Below are positions 1 through 11,604 of a stretch of DNA of 64,000 nt, in pieces (positions within the stretch are counted from its first letter, which is position 1; every line of letters starts with the position of its first letter). Source of the DNA: Earliella scabrosa (lineage: Eukaryota > Basidiomycota > Agaricomycetes > Polyporales > Polyporaceae). Location of the stretch: the NCBI GenBank assembly GCA_022605405.1, contig JABYQQ010000004.1, forward strand, positions 2,852,001 to 2,916,000. Reading direction: 5' to 3'. The translations under genes were made by a program, and so were the position numbers. The notes under the pieces were generated by a model. The model was not told the origin of the DNA and did no database searches. It worked only from the letters and a program-made list of their open reading frames with translations.

Positions 1-3000
1 ATGCGACTCACAGCTTTGTACGAGCTCACCGTTGCGCATTCAGTGGTGCCTAAGAAGTTCTTGAACCTGCCTCTCGGTACAGTCAAGCCTGCTGGATGGC
101 TTCATGATCAGGTATGGCAATCCAAGGCAGTGCTGGATGTCAGTGGGAAGCGCTAACTGCAGTGTCCCCATTGCAGCTTGTGGTGCAGAACAATGGCCTT
201 GCTGGTCATGAACACGAGTTCTATCACTAGTAAGGGAACGTTTATACTACAATTGCTCCATAGCTGAGGCCCATCCTTGTAACAGTGTCTCCCAGAGTGA
301 TTGGATCGGTGGAAACTCGTACTACTCGAGCCTTGAAGAGGGTACGCTTGCACGATCTCCGTAAATCCTGATAGGTCTCATCTCAATCTTTGGTTTATCC
401 CCCTTCGCAGCTGGCAGCTACTGGTTTGTAAGTGCAATCGTCTGCCTGAGCCAATACGTCACACTGATATCAACCCCAAACTCACAGAATGGCATGGTGC
501 CCAACGGCGTCTTGCTGGACGACCCTACAATCCAGACCCAGGTTCAGCAATTCCTCGACTATGTCCTGGACCATCAGGACTCGGACGGCTGGCTTGGGCC
601 CGAGGTGAACACGACCAAGCCACGCTACCTCTGGGGCCGGTACCCGTTCTTCTTCGGGGCTATTCAGATGGTGGAGGCCAACCCTGCGCTCGCCGACCGC
701 GTGGTCCCCGCATTCCACAAGTTCGTGTCCCTTGCGAACACGATGCTGCACAACGGCGAGGGCCTCGAAGACTGGGCCCGGACCCGCTGGGAAGATTTCG
801 TGATGGTCTTGCAATGGTTAGCCACAACTCCCAAGGTCCCTTTGGAGGTGATGTTGACGGAAATCCCAGGCTCTATGATTTCCACCCAGACGGGCAGGAG
901 GACATCCTCATCGACACGATGAAGATGCTCAAGTGGACAGGTGACCCGTGGGAAGATGTCTTCAACGAGCAGGTCCGTGTGGAGACGACTCGACTGTCAG
1001 CCTGGAGACTCACATTTGTCGATAGTACTTCCCGACCATTGCGACCGAGCACCTGAGGAACCCATTCCCGGTCTTGACCTGGCACGGGGTCAACATGGCC
1101 GAGGGACTAAAGGCGCTCCCGTCAACATTCCGTTTCACCCACAACCAATCCGGTAGGTCCTTTGTCAGAGGTCCTGCAGACCTAGACTAATGTGGAAGTG
1201 ATCCAGACCTTGATGCTGCAAGCAAAGGTTGGGACCTTCTATTCAAGTACCACGGCCGGCCGTCCGGCATCTACGCTGCGGATGAGTACCTGGCCGGCCT
1301 GGAGGCTGCTAGAGGGTGAGTCGTTCATGTCCCTTAGAGATCTGTGTTTCACCTACGTTTCGATACCCCTAGAACGGAATTGTGTCTCGTTGTGGTGAGT
1401 TCGAACGTCCGACACCATAGATCGTTGCACTGAATGCCTTATCTCCAGGAAACAATGTTCTCGTGCGTCTCCTCATGAGCGACTGACTCGAGCAAACGGC
1501 CTCATAGACCCCTTACAGTGGTTCATACCTGTATCAAGTCATCGGGGACCCGAAGTTTGCTGACCGGGTATGGAACTGCGGCGCGCTGACGGCTTATCGT
1601 ATGCCCTAACGACGTGGCAGGTTGAACGAATTACCTACAACGCGCTCCCTGCCACCTTGACCGGAGGTAAGCTATTGAATTCGGGAAGCACGGAGAGCCA
1701 ATCACGCTTCTCTGTCCGTTGCCAGATATGTGGTCCCGCCAATACCTGCAGCAGCAAAACCAAATCGCCGCCAAGAATATGACTCCGTAAGCTGCACCTC
1801 TAACTGCGATCCGAGCCGGCCCTAATCCTGTGACAGAAACCCGTTCCCGAACGATGGGTGAGTTGTGGTGTGCGCGAGGGACTGCAGCCATCCCGATGAC
1901 CGGCTCATTGACAGCCCGTACTCCAACGTCTTTGGCCTTGAGCCGAACTACCCGTGAGTCTGACAAACGACGCACCGCACCGTGGGTGCAGTCCCGTGGA
2001 TACACGAATGACCCGGGTCACTCTTCTCTTCTGTCCAGTTGCTGCACGGTGAATCATCCGCAGGGCTGGCCCAAGTTCATCAGCAACGCATTTGTCGCGA
2101 CGCCCGACCAGCGGTCACTTGTCCATGTCTATCTCGGACCTTACAGCGTCAACACCACACTCGCAAATGGTGAGTCCACCCCGTCTCCACGCTCGCGCCA
2201 CTGCACCGGCCCCGGCCAGCCTGGAGACGTTTCAGAGGGAGGGAGCTGACGCATTTGGGTTTGTGTTTCACAGCGAACAGAGTCTCGGTCACGGTCGACA
2301 CCTTGTACCCGTTCAGCGATTCGCTCGCCACGACGATCAAGGCAGAGAAGCCGTTCACGTACTTCGTGCGAATCCCCAGCTGGGTCAGCAAGGGCACCAT
2401 CGCAATTAACGGGGGAGCCGCCAGGCCCGTGTCCCCGACCAACGGCCTGCACGCGGTCTCCGTCCGCGCGGGGACCACCAAGTTCACCCTGGACCTGCCC
2501 GCGGACATCACCATCGGTGCTTACCCTTCCCTCTTCCCTCTCATATGACATGCCCAGCAGCCAGCCTGAGACTGATTGTTTTGCACCCTTGCCCTGCTTT
2601 GCCCTGCTACAGAGTCCCGCCCTCACGGATCGATCGCGGTGCACCGGGGCCCGCTGCACTACGCTTATGACATCTCGCGGTCCGAGACGGTGCTCGCCAG
2701 GAACTCGCAGGAGCCGCGCGCGGTCGACCTCCAGCTCGACGCTGCGGGACCATGGCAATACGCGATCGACCCCTCGACGCTCACCTTCCACGGGCGCACG
2801 CCGACGGGGGGCAAGCTCCCATCGCCGGTGTTCGACTCGGGCCTGCCGCCGTTCACGATCACGGCCGTTGCATGTCAGATCGAGTGGGCGGTCGCGGGCG
2901 ACACCTTCGCTGCTGCGCCCCCGACGGAGCCGGCGTGCGTTGGCCCCGCGACGAACATCACGCTGTGGCCGTTCGGGGTGAGTAGTTATGCCTTTGGATC

Positions 3001-3111
3001 GCCTTCTCTTGTTCGGCTTGAGCGTGTGCCGTCGCTGACGGTGATTGGTTGTGCCGGGAACAGGCGACGAAGCTTCGTATCGGCGAGTTCCCGACGTTCA
3101 AGGCGACCTGA
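1..3111 (+). CDS. DUF1680 / GH127-like glycoside hydrolase, multi-exon, 5' end at window edge
   Basis: The spliced reading frame gives a secreted-type six-hairpin hydrolase of the DUF1680 family, whose characterised GH127 members release beta-L-arabinofuranose from plant or fungal glycans. Recognisable blocks are [13 protein letters not shown] near the N-terminus, [15 protein letters not shown], the long central exon from about 487, [15 protein letters not shown] near 1910-1950, and [13 protein letters not shown] at about 2040. The paired cysteines in that last block sit where GH127 enzymes carry the nucleophile and a zinc ligand. The last exon ends in [13 protein letters not shown] and TGA. 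At least ten short introns interrupt the gene, the first at 112-174. The window opens exactly on an ATG, but no convincing signal peptide follows, so the true start may lie outside. Family assignment is firm; the substrate is inferred. Confidence 0.85.
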
Positions 3112-3765
3112 GCGGAACTGCTGCCAGCCCACTAGCGTGCGGCGGTGCTGTGCACAGTACGGTGCCAGTGATTCTAGTGTCGATGGATCATGGATGCGCG
3201 GGCGCCGGGCGGAACACGGTCGCACTTGGCGGCGGTCCCTTGGAGTGTATCAGAGAGGTGTCAGACTGGGTGTGTGTACGAATGCAAGTGTTTCAGCAGG
3301 ATAGGGTGCCACCGGACGCGTGTGTGGCGAGACGCGACGCGACGCGTCCTATATTCACTGGGCTGGCACGTGCGTGTTCGCGTCAAGCGCCTGTGCAGGT
3401 CTTCGCATGTTCTGGACTGCAAGACGAACAACGATAGATTGGATGAGAATGGGTGTCGTGCAGTTAGGCCTGAACAACCCCAGCGCGAGGCAAGCTGGGC
3501 CGCTCGACGACGATCACTGTGCTCACGGCGGCGGTGTGAGAAGCGCGGGACATGTGCGGTCGATCAGCTGAGGCGCCCAAAGCGCTCCGCCTTCTGGCGG
3601 TGGCCCGGCTGCCCGCGACTGTTGGCACTGGCCTTCTCCCTCCTGCTCTCCTCATTGTCCTGCCCTGCGACCGCAGCGCCCTCTCGAACTCGTCTCCGAC
3701 ACACACCCTCGTCCCCTGCGCAGCCAGCAGCGCAACACAGCAGAGCCTATCCCCGTTCGCACGCC
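3112..3765. other. Intergenic, 5' side of the Sds3-like gene
   Basis: Between the hydrolase stop codon and the Sds3-like gene I see no ORF with recognisable motifs. The first coding exon of the downstream gene may begin inside this stretch, because its open frame extends upstream without a clear ATG. Confidence 0.4.
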
Positions 3766-4966
3766 ATGCCACCACAGCCAGGAGTATTCGCCGTCTCCCA
3801 TACCACGCACAAAGTCCGTGCAGGGCCCGTCTCCGAGACGCAATCCGTCACCCAAATACACTACGAATCCGTCGCCGGACCCAGCTCCAGACCGCATGGT
3901 AAGCTCTCGCGCATATGCACAGACAAACCGAGTCCAACAGCGGCCCCTGGTACAGGCCCCCAGGGCGAAGACCCCAAGAAAGACAAGAGGCGGAAGGAGG
4001 TGGTGAGCAAAATCACGAAGGAGATGGCAGAGCGGAGGGAAGAGTACGTGCCCACGCCCCCGTCGCATGTCCGCTATGCCAATGCTCACACAGGCTGCTC
4101 GCCGTCCACCCAAGCTACGGACGTCATTACGCCGAATCCATCTCCGACCTCCACAGTCTGTCCATCCAGCTCTCCACCCGCCCCGAGACGTCCCCCGCCT
4201 ACAACCTCCGCCTGTACCCCATCACTCTCGAGCGCGGCGCCATCCTCTCCTCCATAGAGTTCCAAGAGCGACACGCCATGCAGGTCGTCCAGACCGCGTA
4301 CGACGAAGAGCGGTCCCGCGTCGAGGAGGAATGGCGGCAGGGGCGAGACCGCATCCGGTCGTCCATGCTCGCCGGCATTGAAGAGCGGCGGCGGCGGGCA
4401 CGCGAGGAGAAGGACGGCGAGGGCGCTGTGGCCGGTACGTCCGCACCCCCCAATTTGACTGCTCCTTCATGTTCACGGGCGCTCACCTCCGTCCGTGGGC
4501 GGACCTCTCAGACGGCAGCGGCGATCCCCAGTCGCGGCCGCACATCACGCGCAAGCTGCGAAACAAGATGGGAGGGACCTCCCCGCCGCCGACGCCTGTC
4601 CCCGGCGGGCATCCTGGCCTGGGGAACGGGGCGATCGCGTCCATAACTTCCGGCCCCGTCACGACGGGCCCGCAGACCAATCCGCATTCGCTGTCGATAG
4701 AGGAGCTCCCGTCGCCCTTCCCACTACCTTTGATCTCCGGCAGCTCGGGCGGCGGGCAGAGTTACGGTGCGGGCGCTGGAGGAGCTGGGAATGGCCGCAG
4801 GAGGGCGAAAGGCGGTGGACAGGCGCAGGCACCGGGCACGCTCGGGAAGAGTCTGCAATACTTGCAGCCCATGAAGGAGTCCGAGTACGACGCGGACATC
4901 AGCGAGATCCGCAGGGGGAACAAGAGGCGGAGGGCGGCGGCTGGCAGCCTCGCAGGGAAAGCTTGA
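3766..4966 (+). CDS. Sds3-like subunit of the Rpd3/Sin3 histone deacetylase complex
   Basis: Sds3/Dep1-family proteins hold the Sin3-Rpd3 large histone deacetylase complex together in the nucleus. Three exons share the conserved region. A Ser/Pro-rich N-terminal frame ends at 3898, and an intron at 3899-3963 leads to a basic stretch GEDPKKDKRRKEVVSKITKE. An intron near 4045-4093 leads to the core helical segment, LLAVHPSYGRHYAESISDL then TLERGAILSSIEFQERHAMQ and an Arg/Glu-rich coiled coil. An intron near 4435-4510 leads to a low-complexity tail ending in a typical Sds3 C-terminal block, KESEYDADISEIRRGNK. The start codon is not resolved: the coding frame of exon 1 differs from that of the ATG at 3766, so an upstream exon or another start is likely. 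Confidence 0.75.
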
Positions 4967-5668
4967 CGGTTGAAGTTCTTGTATGTGCCTTCTTGTCCTT
5001 GTCTAGCTCTTATATAGCTCTTTAGGTGTATCACTACTATCGTGTCTGTGTACTGCGCTCTATCTATCGGTTCAGGCGACGGGTGTGCGAGTGCATGTCT
5101 GTCCATGTTCGAGTCTTGAGGAGCTCCGGGAAAATCGGAGTCCCCGCTCGGCCCGAACGTCCCGGCTATACCTCCACGGCGTTTGACTTGGACCCGGCCG
5201 TGCTCGCTTCGCTCGCAATCGATCCGACCTATTGCTTGTCACATGTCATGCTCTGCGTGGTCTTCAACTTCCAGTCACAATCAGAGGCTACCCACACAAC
5301 ATATGTCATTCCCAACCCGTCTGTATATACTGCGTTTTGAGTTCTCGTTCCTGGAAAGGGCTTCGACCGCTCAGAATTCATGAGCTTCATGTCGGTGGTG
5401 AGTTGGCAGATTGAGAGTTGGCACTGCACTGACACACCCTGCGGCAGGCTGGCTCAGATGCCTGGAAAGAGATACGCTCCGTCATGCTTTCGGGGAAATG
5501 TGCCAGGGTCCTTCAGCTGAGAACCATTCGACCACTTTTCGGAGGTCGTCGCCTTCGCTATGTCGAGTGGCTCAGACCACTCGCCAACGTGCTTTGACCA
5601 TGCAGTTTCATTGAATTTCGCCGTAACCACAGGACGCTTTCTCTCCGTCGGCTTTGACCATCCTGAGC
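4967..5668. other. Intergenic, no gene seen
   Basis: This is the 3' flank of the Sds3-like gene and upstream DNA of the zinc-knuckle orphan. It contains only short ORFs without motifs. Confidence 0.4.
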
Positions 5669-5676
5669 TATATATG
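5669..5676 (+). promoter_or_regulatory. TATA box of the zinc-knuckle orphan
   Basis: TATATATG lies 63 bp before the ATG at 5739, followed by a pyrimidine-rich leader, as at other genes in this window. Confidence 0.55.
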
Positions 5677-5738
5677 CTACTTCACCTTGCCTGCTCTCAT
5701 CTCATCCTACACCAGCCACAGCACACCTGCCACTTACG

Positions 5739-6953
5739 ATGAGCTCGCCTACATACACGGACTTGTCGTCCATTGCTCCGCGCAGCAGTTATACCACCCT
5801 CGAGCCATCCAGTGCATGGTCGGACTCCCAGTCCTCCTGTTCGCGAAACTCACTCAGCCACAGGTCTTCCTTCCTCGACCTATCCCCGGATTACCCGGCG
5901 CCTGACCAGCAGGAGCATGCAAGATCGAGGACCAGGATCTACACACCTGTGCCAGGCTCAACTCAGTCACAGACGAACTATACTGGCACGCCCTCAATGC
6001 TCCCATGCGAACGGCTCGGGCTCGCCGAGTCGTATACGCTCAGCCGCGACCAGCTAGTCCAGCTGGTCTCCGCCGTACAACAACTGTCGGCCCCTCCACA
6101 GACCAACAGCGCGCCGCCAAGCCACGCCCGGCAGACGCTCGACCAGCTGCAAGAGGAATTCGACTTTGTCCGCGGCGAGGTGCTCCGCGCGGTGATCACG
6201 CACACGCTCGAGGAGGACGAGCTGCACAAGCTCGACTCGGACCGCGCGCGCTCGCGCGGGCGCGTCTCCTTCGACCGCTACGGGCGCGGATTCGACGCGC
6301 AGGGCACCAGCACGCACGACTACCCCACGCTCGAGAGCGTCGTCGACCCGCTCACGACGTACTTCCGGGTCCTCCTCGCCGCCCTCTCCTCCCTCTCCCC
6401 CTCCTCTCCCTCCTCCCAGATCGCCGTGCGCGCGCTCGCGGACGGCTCGCACCAGTACCTCGCGCGGCTGACCGCGTTCGCGGGCAAGTACGAGTGGGCG
6501 GCCGTGCTGCGCTACCACTTTGACTTCCACCGGTTCCGCCTGTGCGAGATGCGCATGGGCGAGTACGGCGGATGGGGCGCGGTCGACGTCGGGCTGCATG
6601 CGCGCCACCTCGCCGGGCGCGAGAAGGGGTGGAACCAGACCCAGCAGACCCAGGCTCAAGCACGACCCGCGCCGACGCCCGCGACGGCGATCGCTACCGC
6701 ATGGCGCAGGAATACGGGTCCGGGGGCGGAGGAGGCGGGGGTCCCGCGAGACGGCTCGTTCATGGACTTTGGGGAGGGGCGTGCTAGGACGATGCCCGTG
6801 TGCGAGCAGTTCAACAGGGGCGCGTGCGCGGAGCCGTGTCACTATGGGAGGGCTCATCGGTGTGGGGGGTGTGGTGCCAGAGGGCACTCGCTGATATGCT
6901 GTCCCTCTTCGAGGGTCGTGCTGTATACGACTGACGATCGGGAGAGCTTCTGA
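5739..6953 (+). CDS. Intronless orphan with C-terminal CCCH and CCHC zinc-binding motifs
   Basis: This is a single uninterrupted frame of 404 codons in a region where nearly every other gene has several introns. The N-terminal ~130 residues are Ser/Thr/Pro-rich, followed by a Leu/Arg-rich, probably helical middle. It ends in a Cys/His cluster of spacing C-x7-C-x3-C-x5-H (CCCH-like), then C-x2-C-x4-H-x4-C, the spacing of a Gag-type CCHC zinc knuckle (residues ~363-395). Such tails bind RNA or single-stranded nucleic acid. I do not recognise a named family. A gene captured from a Gag-like element or a processed copy would explain the lack of introns, but no terminal repeats or reverse transcriptase are nearby. 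The start is supported by the TATA box 63 bp upstream. Confidence 0.7.
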   Translation: MSSPTYTDLSSIAPRSSYTTLEPSSAWSDSQSSCSRNSLSHRSSFLDLSPDYPAPDQQEHARSRTRIYTPVPGSTQSQTNYTGTPSMLPCERLGLAESYTLSRDQLVQLVSAVQQLSAPPQTNSAPPSHARQTLDQLQEEFDFVRGEVLRAVITHTLEEDELHKLDSDRARSRGRVSFDRYGRGFDAQGTSTHDYPTLESVVDPLTTYFRVLLAALSSLSPSSPSSQIAVRALADGSHQYLARLTAFAGKYEWAAVLRYHFDFHRFRLCEMRMGEYGGWGAVDVGLHARHLAGREKGWNQTQQTQAQARPAPTPATAIATAWRRNTGPGAEEAGVPRDGSFMDFGEGRARTMPVCEQFNRGACAEPCHYGRAHRCGGCGARGHSLICCPSSRVVLYTTDDRESF

Positions 6954-7690
6954 GTGAGCTACTGTGACAGGGACGGCGAGCTGAGCTGATTTGCCGCCAG
7001 AATCTCTCCTCTCCATAGACTCTAGAGTATCGAATGTACGGGGTAACAGGTATCTGTTCCTTAATAGGTCATCCAATGACCCAAGAAAATAGCATGCTGT
7101 AGATCTAGAATGGCCGTCGTTAACACTGATGATATGCTCCGTCCGAGACATAACCACACGCACCTGGGGGTCTTCTCTGAAGGACAGCAAGCAAGTTTAC
7201 TCACAGAAGGGAGCACCGTCGAGCTTAAGTTTCGAGGAGGACCATGCAATGATGATTTCTCCCCGCCGGGTGACTCCAAGATAGCGGAATCCAGATGCAG
7301 GTCGTCAGAACACTGCGAATGTGGTGGCCTAGCCGTAAGCGGACACCCTGGCCAATGCTCCTCAGCGGTTTGCTCTTGGAATGTTAAACGCAGAGCGGCG
7401 TCCACCATACGCGTACGGAGGAGGCTGGACGTACGTGCGCCAAAACAGTGATGTTCCGCTGCAGGAGGATTCAGGAAGTCATCCATTGATGGGCTCCTGG
7501 TGATTGCTAAGCCCATTCCCAGAGACGGTGGCTTGCGCTCTCATCAGTACCTCAGAAGTCACGGCAGACTGATGAATCGAACGGAGCAGTCATGAGAAAA
7601 GCGAAAGAGCGCGAAGAAGAACGTTCTCTGAGAGCGCTCCCATATGCCGCCACACTTATCGATGACGACCTGACCAAGCCGGCGAGCTAG
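6954..7690. other. Intergenic, weak antisense ORF only
   Basis: A minus-strand frame of 151 codons (7061-7516) and a plus-strand frame of 113 codons (7110-7451) overlap each other. Neither shows motifs, introns or a promoter, and I treat both as chance ORFs. Confidence 0.35.
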
Positions 7691-7698
7691 TATATATA
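7691..7698 (+). promoter_or_regulatory. TATA box of dienelactone-hydrolase copy 1
   Basis: TATATATA lies 67 bp before the ATG at 7765. Confidence 0.6.
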
Positions 7699-7764
7699 GG
7701 TCTGTGTCCGAGCGCGACACTCACCACATTCGCCCACGCCACTACCCCTCAAACACCATCCACC

Positions 7765-8825
7765 ATGTCGCTCTGCAAGGACTGTATCTCTGGTACGTGT
7801 GCTTGCGGATGGGAAACGGAATCGGCGTCCGGGTCGAAATATTGACGCCGTGCGCTTCCACAGGTGTCCGTCACGAAGGCACGCCTGAGGGTGGGTTAAT
7901 ATCGCTTGGTGATCGGCGCAGTGCTCCTTCTCGGTTACTTAGGCAAGCGCGAGACGATCGGCGGCATCGAGTGCTACATCGCGACCCCAAACATCGACTA
8001 TCCCAAGGACAAGGTCGTCCTCTTCTTCACCGACGTATTCGGCCTCGAGCTCAACAACAGCCTCGTGAGCATACAATTTGTACTGCAATTGAAGCGGAAT
8101 TAAGCACGCCTTTGCCTTTTGCAGCTGCTCGCCGACGACTACGCCCGGAATGGCTTCAAGGTAGTCATGCCGGAGCTCTTCAAGGGCGACCCCATCCCCG
8201 TCGACGGCCTCAACCCCGGCTCCAACTTCGACTTCATGGCCTGGCTGGCCAAGCACCCCATCGACGAGGTCGACGAGCGCATCCGCGCCGTGATTAACGC
8301 ACTCAAGGCGGAGGGCGTGTCGAAGTTCGGCTCCGTCGGATACTGCTTCGGCGCCCGTCCCGCGTTCGACCTCGCGTTCACCGGCGAGATCCATGTCGTC
8401 GCGGTCTCGCACCCGTCCCTGCTCAAGATTCCGGATGACATTCAGGTAATCCTTCCCCAACCTCGTCTACTTCTGCACGTGCGAGGACCGAAGGCTGACA
8501 AGTGATGGTGCAGAAATACCTGGAGGTGTCCAAGGCGCCGCTCCTCATCAACTCGTGCGAGACGGACAGCATGTTCCCAATCCCGGCACAGGAGCAGACG
8601 GATGCCATCCTCGGCGGCGGCAAGTTCGCGCCCGGCTATGAGCGCACTTACTGGCCTGGCTGTGTGCACGGTTTCGCTGTCCGTGGAGACCTTGTAAGTC
8701 TAATTTCGCCTCGCCCGCGAAAGCTAACATGCTCATTTGGTTCTTTCCAGAGCAACCCTCAGGTCAAAGCGGGCAAGGAAGGCGCGTTCAAGGCCAACGT
8801 CGAATTCTTGATCAAGTACCTGTAG
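7765..8825 (+). CDS. Dienelactone hydrolase-like protein, copy 1
   Basis: This is an alpha/beta-hydrolase of the dienelactone hydrolase (carboxymethylenebutenolidase) family, cytosolic by lack of a signal peptide. Six exons are clear: 7765-7792, 7864-7890, 7943-8064, 8125-8445, 8514-8693 and 8751-8825. The putative catalytic triad is visible: Cys in GYCFGA, Asp in NSCETDS and His in GCVHGFAVRGD. The N-terminus, MSLCKDCISGVRHEGTPEG, carries a Cys-x2-Cys pair seen in fungal members of this family. In bacteria the enzyme opens dienelactone in chlorocatechol breakdown. In wood-rot fungi the natural substrate is unknown; lactones or esters from aromatic catabolism are a reasonable guess. It is the first of three tandem copies. 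Confidence 0.93.
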
Positions 8826-9430
8826 TCCGCGATACAGTGCTCCTCCCGGAGCATGTGAGAGAGGTCGAGAAGTTATGCAAGTATGTATGTACGATGAATA
8901 TCCGGATGATCTATCCCGAATCGTCACGAAATGGTGATCCCCGCTTCAACTTGTGGATCATGCTGCCGCCGGCGGGATGATATCTCTATGTGCGTAATCC
9001 CATAGTAGCGCGAGTACTTACAGTGTATTTGTACTAGAACGTGACGGATTAGATCTACCCTTCGCGGGACCAAGAACAAGTCTCAAGGTCACGGTTGCTG
9101 GGTGCTCGTCTCCCATGCTGCGAATTCCTTCGACAAGTCGCAGAAGTCGTCGTTTGATCCGAGTCGGCGCCTCCAAGTTACAAACGTGTCCAACTTATGC
9201 CACCTTTATAGTCTCTGCCTTGCCCGCACGGTCTAATCCCTAGAAGTCCGCTTGCCTTTGAGGGTCAATTTCAGTGACTGTCAGATTGACTCAGGTTCGG
9301 TCAAAGCCACACGTAGGCGCATGGCAACCTTACGGGAATGCAGCGCATATTCATAGCCCTTGATCCCGCGTCCAGAGGTACAGCACTCATACTCACTCCA
9401 TCCACCCCTTTCGTTCGATCAACATCTTCC
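8826..9430. other. Spacer between DLH copies 1 and 2
   Basis: The first ~120 bases after the stop codon resemble the matching region after copy 2, which points to a recent duplication including the 3' UTR. No further gene is seen. A weak TATA-like CATATTCAT lies at about 9346, 85 bp before the next ATG. Confidence 0.5.
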
Positions 9431-10476
9431 ATGTCGCTCGGTACGGACTGCATCTCTGGTGCGTGTTCTTGCATTTCAATTGCATGACCATGAGCGTCAA
9501 ACCTCGACTCTGATGCCTGCAGGTGTCCGACAAGAATGCACGCCTGAGGGTGGGTGATGAACGTTGTATCCCCCCGTGAAGTTCTTCAGAACAGCACCGT
9601 TCCAGGCACGCGTGAAACGATTGGCGGCATGGCGTGCTACACCGCGACTCCAAGCATCAACTATTCCAAGGACAAGGTCCTCCTCTTCCTCACCGACGCC
9701 TTTGGTCTTGAATTAACGAACAACCTTGTGAATTTCTCGTGTACATCATGACTACGCATGCCGAACCGGTCATCTCATCATGTTCGCTGCAGGTGCTCGC
9801 CGATGACTTTGCTCGCAACGGCTTCAAGGTCGTCATGCCCGACCTATACAAGGGCGACCCCGTCTCCATCGACGCTTTCAACGCCGGTACCTTTGATGGC
9901 CCGACATGGTTCGCCAACCACCCGCTCGACGAGGTCGACGGGCGGGTCCGCGCGGTCATCGACGCACTCAAGACGGAGAGCGTGACCAGGTTCGGCGCCG
10001 TCGGGTACTGCTTCGGCGCACGCCCCGCGTTCAACCTCGCGTTCACCGGCGAAATTCACGTAGTCGCGGTCTCGCACCCGTCCCTGCTCAAGTTCCCGGA
10101 CGACATCCAGGTGACTCTGCTTCTGACGGTTCTAGGTTTCAAGACTGACGAATGGGGCTGTAGAAATACCTGGAGGTGTCCAAGGCGCCGCTCCTTATCA
10201 ACTCGTGCGAGACGGACAGCATGTTCCCGATCCCCGCACAGGAGCAGACGGATGCCATCCTCGGTGAGGGCAAGTTCGCACCGGGCTATGAGCGCACGTA
10301 CTGGCCTGGCTGTGTGCACGGCTTCGCTGTCCGTGGTGACCTTGTGGGTTTGACATCGAACGGTTTGCCGCTTGCCGGGGTGCTTATAGGTATCTTTCCA
10401 GAGCAACCCTCAAGTCAAAGCGGGCAAAGAGGGCGCGTTCAAGGCCAACGTCGAGTTCCTGATCAAGCACCTGTAA
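9431..10476 (+). CDS. Dienelactone hydrolase-like protein, copy 2
   Basis: Same fold, exon layout and triad as copy 1: Cys in GYCFGA, Asp in NSCETDS, His in GCVHGFAVRGD. The N-terminus is altered to MSLGTDCISGVRQECTPEG, so the first cysteine of the usual Cys-x2-Cys pair is replaced by Gly, while a new Cys appears six residues after the retained one. The LTDAFGLELTNNL and LADDFARNGFKVVMPDLYKGDP blocks match copy 3 slightly better than copy 1, whereas the 3' exons and 3' flank match copy 1 closely, a mosaic pattern expected from gene conversion. All frames are open, so the gene looks functional. The C-terminus is FLIKHL. Confidence 0.92.
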
Positions 10477-11552
10477 TCCGTGGTACAGCAGTCCTTCTGG
10501 TGCAGCATGTGAGAGAAGTCGAGAAGTCAACCAAGTTTGTACAACGGATATCCGGACGATACATCACGAATTGGTCGAGTCGAACTGCGAATTGCTGAGA
10601 GAGTGTCGCCGATGCGGTACTGTCCCGCGAGTAGTTTGTTGGCATTACAGGCTATCAGCCTGTTCAAGTTGGGCCGCCGGGGGGCACAATTTCGGCGCCC
10701 TGCAGTCGCAGACTGCATTTTGAACTTGAAGCTTGAAGAGCTTCGGAGAAGTGCACGATATTTGCTTCGGAGATCAGATCCGAACCGACGGCAGGGCAGA
10801 ACAGGAGGGGCGGGAGATGAAGATAGTTTTACTCCGCTGTAAATGTGGAACCCCGACGTTCCGGCGCCTGACTGCCTTTCCACCTTCGTCTTCAGCACCG
10901 ACAATAGGCAAGATATTGCGGTACCCATGTGTCCTCTCCCTGATGCGTCTGCACGATCTGTCTTCGCGTGGGCTTGGATCTATACCGGAGGAGATATTAT
11001 AAGAGGTGTGAAGCTTGAGGCTGGAAGTATGAACCTCAGGCTCCCTTGATACTACTGGCATCCAAAGGGTGGCGGTCGACTCGCTGGCAGCCTGGGCCCA
11101 CAGAGTCTCTGACCTCCTTCCTTCCCCTACCCATAGGTTTACTATGGAAATCGCGGTGAGAGTCGGAAGACTACTAATACTTACTGTGACGGCATTTCAG
11201 GTGAAGTTTCAATCGGCGCCATCAACGTTGAATCGCACGGATTGAAGCTGGTAGTGCGGAGACCGGATTTCCTCAACGGTAGGAATTCCCTCCTCGCAAT
11301 AGCACTCCATGGCTGACTATGATGTAGGCCTTTCAACTCATCGAGACATGTCGACACCTTCCCAAGTAGCCCATGTCGCACGAAATTGATCGGCGTTGAT
11401 GTGGGTCGTCTTCCAAATAGGCGCGCTTCAGAACCCGAGCAAAGCCGAACGTGGTAGGACTCGAGAGAGAAGAGGCCCGCATGGGAGCTTGGTGGTGAGA
11501 GACTACGCGCAAACGCAGCAGTCTCCATAGCTGACTCACTGATCAAGACCCC
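10477..11552. other. Spacer between DLH copies 2 and 3 with possible gene remnant
   Basis: A 68-codon frame at 10843-11049 and a second exon-like stretch at about 11203-11279 (EVSIGAINVESHG, flanked by plausible splice sites) read like protein, but I recognise no family. No full gene can be built. The rest contains nothing I can name. Confidence 0.3.
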
Positions 11553-11558
11553 TATAAA
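11553..11558 (+). promoter_or_regulatory. TATA box of dienelactone-hydrolase copy 3
   Basis: TATAAA lies 47 bp before the ATG at 11605. Confidence 0.6.
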
Positions 11559-11604
11559 GTGCCGGACACTCACCCTACTTACTCCCACTCAATCCCAGTC
11601 CACC

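Noticed and set aside
6054..7190. 378-codon minus-strand ORF
   Set aside because: Antisense to the zinc-knuckle orphan; the plus strand has the TATA box, the start and the ordered Cys/His motif.
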